From assembly GCA_000697055.1 (NCBI GenBank), contig JNDT01001024.1:1-29939 (forward strand): 29,939 nt of DNA, in the 5' to 3' direction. The stretch is from Saksenaea vasiformis B4078. Its lineage: Eukaryota > Mucoromycota > Mucoromycetes > Mucorales > Saksenaeaceae. Below the pieces are notes generated by a model. The model did no database searches. It worked only from the letters and a program-made list of their open reading frames with translations, and was not told where the DNA came from. The first letter of the stretch is position 1; every line of letters begins with the position of its first letter. This document shows, piece after piece, positions 1 to 10,140 of the stretch. The translations under genes were made by a program, and so were the position numbers.

Positions 1-107
1 CCAAACTTTTGGATATATAGAATAAAAGTGTTTACTGTCTCAATTGGACCTTTCTCTTGGATTACGTTTCTGAATTAGTTCTTTTTTTTTTTTTACTGCT
101 CCAATAG

Positions 108-283
108 TTTAACGGACACTTAGTTAATTACAGCATTTGCAAACGACGTACGTTTCTTTACTCAACCTCACGCTTAACTGACGCCTCATTAATTACAACA
201 TTAGTGAAGGACATATCTTTTCTCTTTTCTTCTCTTTTTACTTAATTGACATCGTGTTAATTACAACATTAACGAATGACATG
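108..283. repeat. Degenerate tandem repeat, three copies of about 66 bp
   Basis: Three diverged copies begin near 108, 173 and 241. Each carries the core TTAATTACA (at 124, 189 and 257), preceded by a TTAAcTGAC-like stretch and followed by an ACATTAGTGAAGGACAT-like stretch. The core spacing is 65 and 68 bp. The differences between copies lie mainly in the pyrimidine-rich linkers. The array directly abuts the 31-bp minisatellite, so both may belong to one element that continues beyond the left edge. Confidence 0.55.
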
Positions 284-314
284 CAAATAATAAAAATGGC
301 ACTACTCGAATAAT

Positions 315-510
315 CGAACGAATTCGAATATTCATTTTATTTGACGAACGAATATGAATATTCGCTTTTACTTGACGAACGAATATGAATATGCATTTCT
401 ATTTAACGAACGAATACGAATATTCGTTCTTACTTGACGAATGAATACGAATACTTATTTCTATATGACGAACGAATACGAATATCTATATATTCGTTCG
501 TATTCGTTCG
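315..510. repeat. 31-bp minisatellite, about six copies
   Basis: Six consecutive units start at 315, 345, 376, 407, 438 and 469, and nearly all are 31 bp. Each opens with CGAACGAATAYGAATATTCG or a close variant and closes with a TTTYTACTTGA-like tail. The opening block is itself partly palindromic (CGAATATTCG). The last unit turns into a hairpin (469-510). No coding function is apparent, although the frame stays open across it by chance. Confidence 0.8.
469..510. repeat. Palindrome closing the minisatellite
   Basis: The 14-bp arm CGAACGAATACGAA at 469-482 has its exact reverse complement at 497-510, with a 14-nt AT-rich loop. The array ends here and unique sequence (TGCCGACCCC...) begins. 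Such a foldback could be a transposon terminus or an arrest or cruciform site. That interpretation is inference. Confidence 0.8.
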
Positions 511-1663
511 TGCCGACCCCTATGTCGTTTACAACAGAAGTTATATGAGCGCGGCTGTCAGGTTCAGAGCAGTACCAAGCCATGCTTATCTGTATGAAAC
601 CGGTCTGCTTGAAACCTTGGCACTTCAGAATGTCTTTATGTGGCCGCTGGATCTGAAGATGGATGCTTTCGAGGACAAGAGTTCCGAATATTCCAACACC
701 ATCATTTTTCGGAGGGGTTGGTTACACAGGGTGCGCTGGAGCATCCCAAACGCGTAAGTTTACGACTTTAGTCAGGTAGTTGATTTGACAGGGGATATAG
801 ATCTGCGATTTGAATACGTCCCGTGTGAACAGATCAGGAAGGTGACGCGTTAAAAGATTTTCTTTCTCTTCCATTCGATTTGTCATCACTTCTCTGTTTC
901 TTTCTGTCGTTCCATATCTTATTTTATTTTATGCTTTATCGGTAAGTATGCAGCACTTTCGGCATCGTTTTCTGATGCAGAATATACAAAGGTATAATAA
1001 AAAGCACATCTTCTGATGGCGACATTTCCGCAAAAAAGGCGATTTACGGATGGTGTCAAGCTTGGTAAGCTGTTTATGGTTGTAATCGACTCGTGCCAAC
1101 TTCAAAAAGTAGAGTGCTTTACTTACTTCCACGTGGCGCAAGATCACGTACTTCTTCCTTTCAAGTGACCCTGAGTTGTTTATTCATGCGTCCAACGACA
1201 ACTTGACAGGAATGTAACAGTTCTTTTTTTTTTCTTTCACCAAGAAACAATTTACTACAGCTATATTTTTAGGCTTCTTTTACACCGCTTACAGAGGCTT
1301 ACAATAAAGTTGGTCCCCCAGGTTTGTTGGGTCTCTGCAAGTGGTCAGTCTCAGCCGGGCACCTTTTTCGTAAGTATTGATTCACGTGTAAAAGAGAAAA
1401 TACTAAATTTTTCTTGTAGATCTATTGAGCAGAGCAGGAGTTTCTTGGAGTTTTCAGCAATGTCTATTCGACAGAGTAGGGACTTCCTGGAACTTGCAGC
1501 GATGATCAGACTACGGATGAAAAGCTACAGGTTCCGGCTATGACTCAGTTCTCCCATATCCACTACGAGTGGTAAGACGGTAGGGACCCGCTATCCAGCC
1601 CATCAGTCGGGCCCGGGTTTTGCTGCTTCCGGGATGCAGCCGGAACGCCACGGCGTCCGGAAG
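511..1663. other. Intergenic, no gene recognised
   Basis: An open frame reaching 757 shows no recognisable motif and runs out of the minisatellite, so it is treated as chance. The rest is AT-rich with pyrimidine runs near 850-910 and 1222-1240. The final few hundred bases are presumably the RPL12 promoter. A GC-rich patch at about 1580-1660 may be the transcribed leader. Confidence 0.4.
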
Positions 1664-1854
1664 GTAAGAAAATTAAATGATTGGTTAGTTTTATTGACGT
1701 CGTTTGCGGGGTGCACCACTGGGGTACGTGTAGCGAAACCTCACTGCGTGCTGTGTGTTCCCTCCTTTCAATCCAAAGGTACGTTCATCCGCATCCATCC
1801 ATTGAACGATGGCCTTGATGAATAGCGTGGACTGATTTGTTTCGATTGACGCAG
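1664..1854 (+). other. Possible leader intron of RPL12
   Basis: A consensus donor (AAG|GTAAGA) at 1664 and an acceptor (GACGCAG) ending exactly at 1854, one base before the RPL12 start codon, would define a 191-nt 5'-UTR intron. A CTGAT branch-point-like motif lies about 24 nt upstream of the acceptor. Leader introns are common in fungal ribosomal protein genes. Other GT donors exist in the interval, for example near 1779, so the donor is uncertain. Confidence 0.35.
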
Positions 1855-2540
1855 ATGCCTCCCAAATTCGATCCCAATGAGGTGAAGATCATCTACCTTC
1901 GCGCCACCGGTAATTACAAACATAAAACGTTCATTTGTTCCCAACTAAGAAAAAAAAACGATCGCATGCAGGTGGTGAAGTTGGTGCCTCCAGTGCTCTT
2001 GCCCCAAAGATCGGTCCCTTGGGTCTTTCTCCCAAGAAGGTCGGTGAAGACATCGCCAAGGGCACCAAAGACTGGAAGGGTCTCCGTGTGACTGTCCAGT
2101 TGACCATCCAGAACCGTCAGGCTCAGGTGTCTGTTGTGCCCTCTGCTTCCTCCTTGGTTATCAAGGCCTTGAAGGAACCCCCAAGAGACCGCAAGAAGGA
2201 CAAGAACAGTAAGTTTCATGTCGTTGCCGCTGGCATAAAGTGAGTGGATAGCTAATCGCACCATGTGTTATTTCTATAGTCAAGCACAGCGGTAACGTTT
2301 CCCTTGATGATATTATCGAGATTGCCCGCACCATGCGCTTCAAGTCCTATGCTCGTGAACTCAAGGGTACTGTCAAGGAGATTCTTGGTACTGCCAACTC
2401 CGTCGGCTGCACCGTTGACGGCATGAGCCCCAAGGATCTTTGCGACGCTATCGATGCTGGTGAGGTCGAGATTCCTGTAAGTTAATTTGAATAGCGAGAG
2501 ATTGTGGATCGTGGCTGAACTGATGCTTTAGGAGAAATAA
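1855..2540 (+). CDS. RPL12: 60S ribosomal protein L12 (uL11)
   Basis: Component of the large-subunit stalk base, which binds the GTPase-centre rRNA and helps recruit translation GTPases in the cytosol. The joined exons are 1855-1909, 1972-2208, 2280-2476 and 2532-2540, giving 165 residues, the usual eukaryotic L12 length. The N-terminus [11 protein letters not shown] and the blocks [20 protein letters not shown] and [16 protein letters not shown] (the L11 signature near the C-terminus) are diagnostic. All introns are GT-AG (62, 71 and 55 nt). The last exon encodes only Glu-Lys and the stop. The start is fixed by the conserved N-terminus and lies directly after an acceptor-like GCAG, which suggests a leader intron. 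AATAAA overlaps the stop (2536-2541). The gene converges on RPS2. The identification is secure. Confidence 0.97.
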
Positions 2541-2904
2541 ACTTGCTTGGGAAAAAGTCAAATGAAAAGGAAACCTGTCGATTTAGTTATAGCCAGATAG
2601 GCATCTTTGTTTCAATATACAAACCATTAAGAAACATTCACTCACGTTTTCTTCTTTCTTTTTTTTTTTGAGATGATGCTGGTGTGGTTAATGACCTATG
2701 TATGAATGAATGGAGTACTTATTTACCTACTGATGAGAGATATCTGTTATGCTGACAGTCTGGTGTGAACAAAAGAAAAAAGAACGCAAGAGAAATCCAT
2801 CATTTTTTTTTGCTCAACAGTTGAGGGTTTTCAAACATTTATTGGAACAGAAGAAAGAGATATTTTCGTAAAACATCATATTACTGTTACTACTATCTCA
2901 TTTC
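2541..2904. other. Shared 3' region between convergent RPL12 and RPS2
   Basis: These 364 bp lie between two tail-to-tail stop codons. The region is AT-rich with T runs (near 2657-2670 and 2803-2811) and must contain both 3' UTRs and polyadenylation sites. No ORF, RNA gene or repeat is visible. Confidence 0.5.
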
Positions 2905-3894
2905 TTACTTTCTCTGCTTCTGAGAGAGGAAGTCAGTGAATTCCTGGTAGGGGGCCTTGATGAATTCAGTCTCGGTCCACAAGTCTAATGTATCAAAGTT
3001 AGATCAACAACCACAGTAATATAATCACTGTCCAAAATCTTACCAGGAGTCAAGAAACCGTAGGTGTTACCAATGGCAGCGAAGGTAGCCTTAACGAAGT
3101 TACCAAGCGTGCGGGTGGAACCGCGCGAAGAGGTGTAACAATCGTGGATACCAGCCAATTGCAAGACCTTCTTGGAGGTGGGAGCAGCGACAAGGCCAGT
3201 ACCACGGGGAGCAGGCACAAGACGGCAGAGAGTAGAACCACACTTGCCAGTAACCTTGCAGGGCACAGTGTGGGGCTCACCAAGAGCAGAACCCCAGTAA
3301 CCACGGCGGACAGGGATGATGGAGAGCTTAGCCAAAATGATGGCGCCACGGATAGCGGTAGCAACTTCCTTGGAGCACTTCACGCCCAAACCGACATGAC
3401 CGTCGTAGTCACCAATGACAACGAAAGCCTTGAAACGGGTACGCTGACCAGCACGGGTCTGCTTCTGGACGGGCATGATCTTCATGACTTCGTCCTTCAA
3501 CTTGGGCAAGAAATAATCAATGATCTGGTACTCCTTAACGGGCAAAGAGAACAAGTAGATCTCCTCAATGGACTTGATCTTGCCAGCCTTGACAAGACGG
3601 CCAAGCTTGGTCATGGGGACCCTGAAAGACGAAAGTGTGTGAGTCATCCAGTTGTATCATTCATGACGCCACCGTTTGCCGCAGTAGCAGTAGAAAACTC
3701 TGTTTTTTGTCATTACCATTCATTCTTTTCTTCACGTCCGCGACGGGCACCACGGCCACGGCCACCACGACCACGACCACGTCCAAAACCACCACGTCCT
3801 AAATAAGCAATGGGCAAGAGTTAACCATCATGTCCGGACGTAGAGGTCCCCTGGTCTGCTTACCACGAGTACCGGCCGGAGCAGAGTCAGCCAT
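2905..3894 (-). CDS. RPS2: 40S ribosomal protein S2 (uS5)
   Basis: Small-subunit protein near the mRNA entry and decoding region, important for accuracy. Minus-strand exons are 3894-3864, 3798-3717, 3621-3044 and 2984-2905, encoding 256 residues, within the eukaryotic S2 range. The N-terminus is an Arg/Gly-rich RGG-type tail (residues about 11-31), a usual arginine-methylation target in this family. [20 protein letters not shown] follows, then the S5 signature around residues 96-128 ([17 protein letters not shown] and onward). The S5 C-terminal domain contains [20 protein letters not shown]. The C-terminal exon adds [16 protein letters not shown]. The open frame before exon 3 starts at a false upstream codon inside intron 2; the real ATG lies two exons upstream and encodes [11 protein letters not shown]. 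Introns are 65, 95 and 59 nt, all GT-AG. Very secure. Confidence 0.97.
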
Positions 3895-3895
3895 A

Positions 3896-3988
3896 CTGCA
3901 AAGAGAGAGAAAGAGAGAGAACGCGTTATATGGTTAGATTAACCATCCTTTGATGCCATCTATCCATCCATCCACCATCCACACTCAC
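3896..3988 (-). other. Possible leader intron of RPS2
   Basis: On the minus strand a GTGAGT donor at 3988 and an acceptor after a long CT-rich tract (CTCTTTGCAG, ending at 3896) would remove 93 nt and leave one base before the ATG. A TATATA motif at 3997-4002 is so close to the donor that the tract could instead be a pyrimidine-rich initiator region with transcription starting inside it. The two readings cannot be separated from sequence alone. Confidence 0.35.
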
Positions 3989-4687
3989 TTGTTCAATATA
4001 TAGGGAAGAGAGAAACCGAGATGGGCTGGCCTACCAACCAAATACCACACGCCGCCGCCATCCGTTCCAGCTGTCAGGACGAAGTTCTTTCTCCTCGGTG
4101 ATTCATACCCGGACAAAGACGTCGGACCGGCAGGCTCCGGCGGCGATTTTATTTTCTGCGTGGACTTTCTCTGCTCCGACTAAGAATGGGCGCACCTCTC
4201 ATAACTTTCAAGGAGTCATCCTTTTTACCCTAGTTGCGCATAATCAACGAAAAGAGCCGGGTGTTGAACATATGTATACAAAAAATCGCTCACGAAGGTT
4301 CCTGAGAACTCTTTTTGTCTCATCAAAGAGAGATTGTGTTGATACCTGATACGACTGAAGTTGAGAAACCCATGAACGCCTTGGGCAGTCTTACTCTGGT
4401 ACTTCCGCTGGTATTTGAGGAGAACCACCAATGTTGTCTTCGTTGCTTCTGTCAGAACAGGAGATAGTGTGCTTTTTACCACCACCCTATATGAATTTCA
4501 CATGCGCGTGCTTTCTTAACCTTAACTTTCTCCATTTGAAGGAGCCGAAGATGAATGAAGTGTTTCGCCTCAATACAAACGAACCCGTCAATAGATCTAT
4601 GCTTCTTTCTTCTAGTGGGGATCGTTGCTAAGTTTATTTTTTTATTACATCCGAGACATTGTCTCTCCAGCCAAGTCGAAAAAAAGG
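3989..4687. other. RPS2 upstream region and PHP-gene 3' flank
   Basis: Contains the RPS2 promoter side (TATATA at 3997-4002, minus orientation; a GC-rich block about 4020-4160) and the 3' flank of the PHP-domain gene. Several 60-100 residue open frames on both strands overlap each other and show no domain signature. No gene is supported. Confidence 0.4.
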
Positions 4688-6212
4688 CTAGATGGGTCCC
4701 GTTCGGGAGTTCTGTTTCAACTTCCGTGCGTGCCAGTAAGCAGATAGTTGTTCTGTCACTAGAAGCCACAAACCACGAACAATCTCAAACGCGATTATCC
4801 CGATGATTATCCAAAACACGAACCATCCAATGACGTCGCCGTGGATAAGCAGCTGTTTTGGATGACAAAATGTTCCGTGAAAGCTATACATGCCCTTGAT
4901 ATCGGTGAAAAACATGCCGAAATAGGATCCGAGATTTGTTAAGGGCAGAAGCATATTATATGCATTCGGAGGATCCACATAGACCCGTGGACGAGTCCCT
5001 GCAGGGTCAAACAGGAAAGAAGTACGCCGTGCTCGAATTTCTTGCATAATGGCTTGGCGAGTCATATTGCTAGCTTGAACGGTCAGCCAGACGTTGGCTC
5101 CCACGGAAGGGTGATGGACATCCATTCCCGTCATCTGGATCAGATTGTGCTGCGTTGCGACCTGGTATGTGCTAAAATCAAACACATCTTGATTCACTAT
5201 TTCAAAGCCATCGACACCCCATTCAATCAGCTGCTCTACCGAAGGATGATTTGGTAACCGTGGTAGCTGGTAATATGCCTCTGTCAAAGAATTAAAGTTA
5301 AAGTAATGACGTCTTTGTTTTCATGCGCACCTGTTGTGTTACTCCACGGGATATGGTTCACGATTACCAAACCACCCAGTTCATGGGCACGTCGGATGGC
5401 CTCTTTTAATTGATCATCCGTTGGATTGGGCGGACCCACCGGCACATTTTCATTGATATCTATAAAATTCATATGAATTCTACAGCATCTGTTTCTTTCT
5501 TCAGTGAAAAAGGTTCAACTTGCTTTTTTTTCTCTTGTACTTACGAGTATTCCATTGCAGGAATCACAACAATCTTATCTTTGTACTCCTGCAAAGCCAA
5601 TTTCTCGGCTGCTAGTCCGCCCTCCACTGTATTGTGGTCACTACATGTAACATAAGGAAAATGAAAAAAGTTGCAGGTTCAGTCACTTGCCTGACCACAA
5701 CAGCATTGTATCCATTGGCTGTGGAAATGCCACGCTAGGAGTCAGTACGATAGGACGAGGGAGTTTCAGGATGGTTTACCAATATGCCAGTCCAATAGCT
5801 GGCGTACATTCATTTTTCCGTCACTGTAGGTCGAATGTGAGTGACCATCCAGCAAGACGTTATAATGGAATGATGCATTAAATGGTGTCAGATAGCTCCC
5901 GGGGTTGATCTTCCAATCAAATCCTAGCTTCGAAAAGTCTTCGTCGCGAGGCAAGCGTTCTGTGTACTGTAGTCCAATGCCGAGCGCAATGAGAACAGCA
6001 AGCATGACGATGAAGGTGATTACACGGGTGAGTAATCCCAATGCATACGCTGTCATGGCCGGACGGGAACGCAATGGAGTCTGGCTCAAGCACCATTGCC
6101 ACCACGTTGTAGCTGTGGTAGGTACCACCAAGTCGTTGTCGACTTCACTACTTCCCGAAGAATTGGAGACGAGTTTACCCCTATCAGTACTATGAGTCCC
6201 AGACCGGCTCAT
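4688..6212 (-). CDS. Membrane-anchored PHP-domain metallophosphoesterase-like protein
   Basis: Exons 6212-5780, 5718-5691, 5640-5545, 5479-5331 and 5280-4688 give 432 residues. PHP (polymerase and histidinol phosphatase) motifs appear in order: HSHSTYSDG at 124-132, SDHNT at 154-158, ME near 184, NHIPW at 227-231 and GMDVHHP at 287-293. These supply the His/Asp/Glu metal ligands expected of a di- or trinuclear centre. A hydrophobic segment at about 54-80 and another at about 387-410 bracket the domain, suggesting a membrane-anchored enzyme facing one compartment. The tail is basic (HARKLKQNSR). The substrate is unknown. Exon 2 is only 28 nt. It ends at a GC donor, and splicing there restores the VVSDHNT motif. 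The start is the ATG at 6212; a TTG one codon upstream is not needed. The fold call is strong and the function is open. Confidence 0.85.
5641..5690 (-). other. GC-AG intron in the PHP-domain gene
   Basis: The donor is CAG|GCAAGT (GC at 5690-5689) and the acceptor is CATGTAG, ending at 5641; the intron is 50 nt. The junction joins GTGGTCAG to TGACCAC and so creates the conserved PHP motif S-D-H-N across the splice. No GT donor nearby keeps this frame. AG|GCAAGT is the typical strong context of GC-AG introns. Confidence 0.8.
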
Positions 6213-8594
6213 CAAAGAAAGGAAAGGAAAGAAAGAAATGATGTATAGAGTGAGTTTTTGCGGACCCTGTGAGGGTTATTTTCGTCCTCTGCCAAATGCA
6301 CAACCGGAGCGATTTTTTTTCTAAAAATTCCGCGAGATATGACTTGATTGCGCAAGTCTCGCTTAAAAGGTCAAAAAGACAACGGTGTTGATTATCTTCA
6401 GGCCCCATAGCTCTAGGCAACTGAACCACTCTCAAATTTAGAATAGTATGCTTGTCTTGGTTTCTGATCCATTTCGAGCATCATGTTCTTTGCTGAGGAT
6501 GTGTTTTACGCTCCGATTTTTCGTCCAAAAAGAAAGATTCAGTACACCGATTTAGCATACTAATAAAGGATATCATATTTTACTTGCACGGATTTGGTTC
6601 TCCCATGAACATAACATATTTGAAGCAGAGCCAGGTCATCCCAAAGTGACGCAAAATTCCCCTAGCGCAGTTTGTTGCTATGGGTCTTTTTTGCATGTGG
6701 ATCTGTGCCCGGGCTTTGCTTTGTACGATTCCCTGTCCCCGTCGGGAGAAACTATCAATGTATTAGACTGGCACCATCGTCTTGAAAGGCAAGACTAGAA
6801 CCTCCTATCGGTTGACATCTAAAACCAGAACCTAACTGTCTTGCTCCAGAATACCATCAATGGTGGTTAATCGTGTTGAAGATGCTTCTCAAACTATCAA
6901 GGCTATCGTTTCCACTAGCGAAGCAGCATCTCCATAAAATTACCGTTTATATATCAGTATTCGGTTGGAAAAGCAGTTTGACACAATTTTGGAGAAACAC
7001 TCGTCCAACGCACCGGAGACGGCGGTTATCGCCACTGGCTGGCAAGTTGCGGGGCAATTGGCTGCTTAATTGTGAGTTACAATCCAAATCTCTAAGGTTA
7101 ACTCTCATTGGATTGCCATTCTTAGCATGAATGTCGTTGCATAGTAGAGCAGTTATCCCAGTGGGATGAAGTCCTGGAGGGAGAGGTTAATTACTGTCAT
7201 TGGAGAGAAGCTGTAAGGCGCGATTGCCACTATATCGTATTACCCTCATAGGGGTCCAACGCAGTGATATATCTTTGAAGCCAAGTACATGCGCTTATAT
7301 GCTGGTTGATGGAATCATGAGAAGTACTCGCCTGGACAGCCACGTTGCGTCTCTTTGTGACGAACAACAATAGGGTACGTGATTATATCTCTTATTATTG
7401 CTATCATGTAATATGTGGCATTCATCGAAACCGTCTTGGTATTGGCCTACCAAATAATGGCCAATTGCCAAGGCGGTATGAAGCCGAATGTGAATGGTTT
7501 TTAATGACCCTACGAAAGATGCAGAAATTCCTCATCCAACCATTTTTTCACAAATTTCCTCTTGTCCTGATCTTTCATGAATCCTGCGTCAGTCGCTTTG
7601 AGCTGAACATTGCATATATTTATTTGCGCGTGTTGCTTTATCTCGATGCAAGTGCTGCCGTAGTGGTACCTTTACATTCATCCATCCTCGCCAGTAGTGC
7701 AATATCTCTAAACAGCACGCTTGATGTATTGCTGACTATACGTTTCAGCAAGGCATGCAAGATAATGCTCCTTTGTACTTTATAGCAGTCCCAGAAACTG
7801 AGCATCTTCTGCATACCTGGAGACGTGACTGTGCTCGCTCTCGCTAAAAATTGGGGGAAGCACCCTCACCTAGTACAAGAAGACGAACCTCGAACTGTAT
7901 CTTCTTTGCCGCGTTTTTGTAGCGGCTTTCAAGCTAACTTCCTTTTGAATCGTAAATTTCGCCCGAACCAGCGCGATGACAGAAGTAGACAGTTCTCCGC
8001 TGAGTTTCTGGAGCGCTTATGCACACGTTGTGTAGTTAGTGGCCTTCATATCAGAAACCATTTCCTTCGGAGCCATACCAAATTCCCCAGCTCGCAAATC
8101 AATAAGGTGTTTAGGGTAGTTCGATGTGTGCGTGGTTGTACAAGATATCGCTCCAAAAGCTGCGGTCAGATCAGGCATGGTTCCTAAGGGATATGTACAA
8201 ACTTTTTGTAGCTATCTGTTGAAACAGTTAACTCAATTAACTTGATTTTTTATTTTAAGGAATCAAGGTATCGAGTTCAGGATAGACATGATCCCAGGGT
8301 AAGAGCAAATGAGAACATCATTCAAGTGCGTGGAAAACCGCGGTACCCCCCTCCATCGCGCTACCTCTACAGTGGTCACAGATAGTCACATCTTGAAAAA
8401 TTGATTCAGCGTTTTCGGACTGATTTGGGGAACCATCGATCAACCCAAACGGCACTCTCGCAACTTTGCGTCATAGAATTCAAAGGGCGATGGTCCTCAT
8501 TCATTGGTGACAGGAAATCCGATAGTGGAGAAAGAAAAGCTAGTGCCGTTTTGAAGTCTTTTCCTTTTGGCTTTTCCCGCTTGTCGTTACTGAA
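6213..8594. other. Intergenic with unrecognised coding-like relics
   Basis: No intact gene was recognised. The left part presumably holds the PHP-gene promoter. At 6857-7069 a plus-strand frame with a single TAA looks coding-like (listed separately). The 7345-7785 frame starts at TTG, is rich in Leu, Ile, Ser and Cys without a motif, and is treated as chance. The last roughly 300 bp should contain the IDP1 promoter. Confidence 0.35.
6857..7069 (+). pseudogene. Unrecognised coding-like fragment with one internal stop
   Basis: From the ATG at 6857 the frame reads MVVNRVEDASQTIKAIVSTS and on to a TAA. It then stays in the same frame to another TAA at 7067-7069, including LEKQFDTILEKHSSNAPETA followed by VIATGWQVAGQLAA. 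The composition is typical of a soluble helical protein, and the codons look more like coding sequence than the surroundings. I do not recognise the family. It may be a decayed gene or transposon fragment, or chance. Confidence 0.25.
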
Positions 8595-10140
8595 ATGTCA
8601 TTCGCCATTACCTCTCAAGCTGCACTTCGTCAGTCTGCATTTGCTTTGGGACGTGCTGCTCGTCCCGCTGCTGTGCGTTACTTTTCTGACTCGCGTATCA
8701 AGGTCGAAAACCCCGTGGTGGACTTGGACGGAGACGAAATGACCCGAATTATCTGGCAGGATATTAAAGAAAAGTTGATTCATCCTTACCTAAAGTTGGA
8801 TATTAAATATTATGACCTCGGCATGGAACATCGTGATGCTGTAAGTCCATTGGTTTCTACAAAGAAAGGAAGACATCATGTTGACGATGTCTTTAGACGG
8901 ATGATCAAGTGACTATTGACGCCGCTGAAGCGATTAAGAAATATAACGTTGGCATTAAGTGCGCGACTATTACGCCCGATGAAGCGCGTGTCGAAGGTGT
9001 GTGAGAAAGTGTAATTAAGGGAGGAAAGGAGGACTGAACGCATTATGTTAGAGTTTAAGTTGAAGAAGATGTGGAAATCGCCCAATGGGACCATCCGAAA
9101 CATTTTGAATGGCACTGTCTTCCGTGAGCCGATCATCATGGATAACATTCCCCGCATTGTCCCAGGATGGAAAGAGCCTATTGTTATTGGTCGTCACGCG
9201 TTTGGAGACCAAGTAAGTTTGCTGTTGTTATTGTTGTTCGCAGTTATTGAATTAAGGTTGTCTTTGCATAGTACCGTTCCACCGATTTTGTTACTGATAA
9301 AGCTGGAAAGTTCGAAATGACTTTTACCCCTGCTGACGGTTCGGCTCCCCAAAAATGGACCGTATTTGATTACCCCGAAACTGGCGGCGTGGGTATGGCT
9401 ATGTACAACACCGAGGACTCGATCCGTGGTTTCGCCCACAGCTGTTTCCAGATGGCATTGACGAAACATATGCCATTGTATATGAGCACCAAAAACACCA
9501 TTTTGAAGAAGTACGATGGACGCTTCAAGGATGTGTTCCAGGAAATTTACGAGAAGGAATACCGTGGCGAATTTGAGAAGCAAGGTCTGTGGTATGAACA
9601 TCGTTTGATTGACGATATGGTTGCCCAAGCCCTCAAGTCCAAGGGTGGCTTTGTTTGGGCATGCAAGAACTACGACGGTGATGTCCAGTCTGATATCTTG
9701 GCTCAGGGCTATGGATCGCTTGGTTTGATGACCTCGGTCTTGATTACTCCCGACGGAAAGACTTTGGAAGCAGAAGCTGCGCACGGCACTGTCACCCGAC
9801 ATTACCGTGAACATCAGAAAGGAAACCCTACCTCAACCAACCCCATTGCGTCTATCTTTGCCTGGTCGCGTGGTTTGGCACATCGTGCTCGTCTGGATAA
9901 CAACGAACAGTTGGCCAAGTTCACCTCCGATATTGAACAAGCATGCATAGACACCGTCCAGAAGCAGAATATCATGACGAAGGATCTGGCCTTAGCCATC
10001 CACGGCAAAGAGTAAGTTGTCTACGTCCTACTTCGCCTCATATTTAATTCTTTCTTAGTCTCCGACCTGAGCATTACGTTGTCACTGCTGACTTTATGGA
10101 ACATGTCAAAGACAATCTAGAAAAGATCAGAAATAACTAG
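8595..10140 (+). CDS. IDP1: NADP-dependent isocitrate dehydrogenase, mitochondrial
   Basis: Oxidative decarboxylation of isocitrate to 2-oxoglutarate with NADPH production. Exons 8595-8840, 8897-8996, 9052-9212, 9272-10011 and 10059-10140 encode 442 residues. The first roughly 30 residues are rich in Arg, Ala and Ser without acids ([20 protein letters not shown] onward), a typical mitochondrial presequence. There is no C-terminal peroxisomal SKL; the protein ends [20 protein letters not shown] opens the mature enzyme. SPNGTIRN carries the substrate-binding Ser/Asn/Arg. The IDH signature [20 protein letters not shown] lies at about 302-321, with [16 protein letters not shown] (NADP-specific His/Arg region) downstream. 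The last splice forms [12 protein letters not shown]. Introns of 56, 55, 59 and 47 nt are all GT-AG. The identification is secure and the mitochondrial location is well supported. Confidence 0.97.

Noticed and set aside
434..757. 107-codon plus-strand frame over the minisatellite
   Set aside because: The N-terminal part is the translated repeat and the rest has no recognisable domain or convincing start.
3144..3806. 220-codon plus-strand frame ending in Arg/Pro repeats
   Set aside because: It is antisense to RPS2 exons; the Arg/Pro run is the complement of the RGG tail.
7345..7785. 146-codon plus-strand frame
   Set aside because: Begins at TTG, has no motif and a hydrophobic patchwork composition; probably chance.
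9194..9814. 206-codon minus-strand frame
   Set aside because: Antisense to the large IDP1 exon, no motif; open because of the codon bias of the real gene.
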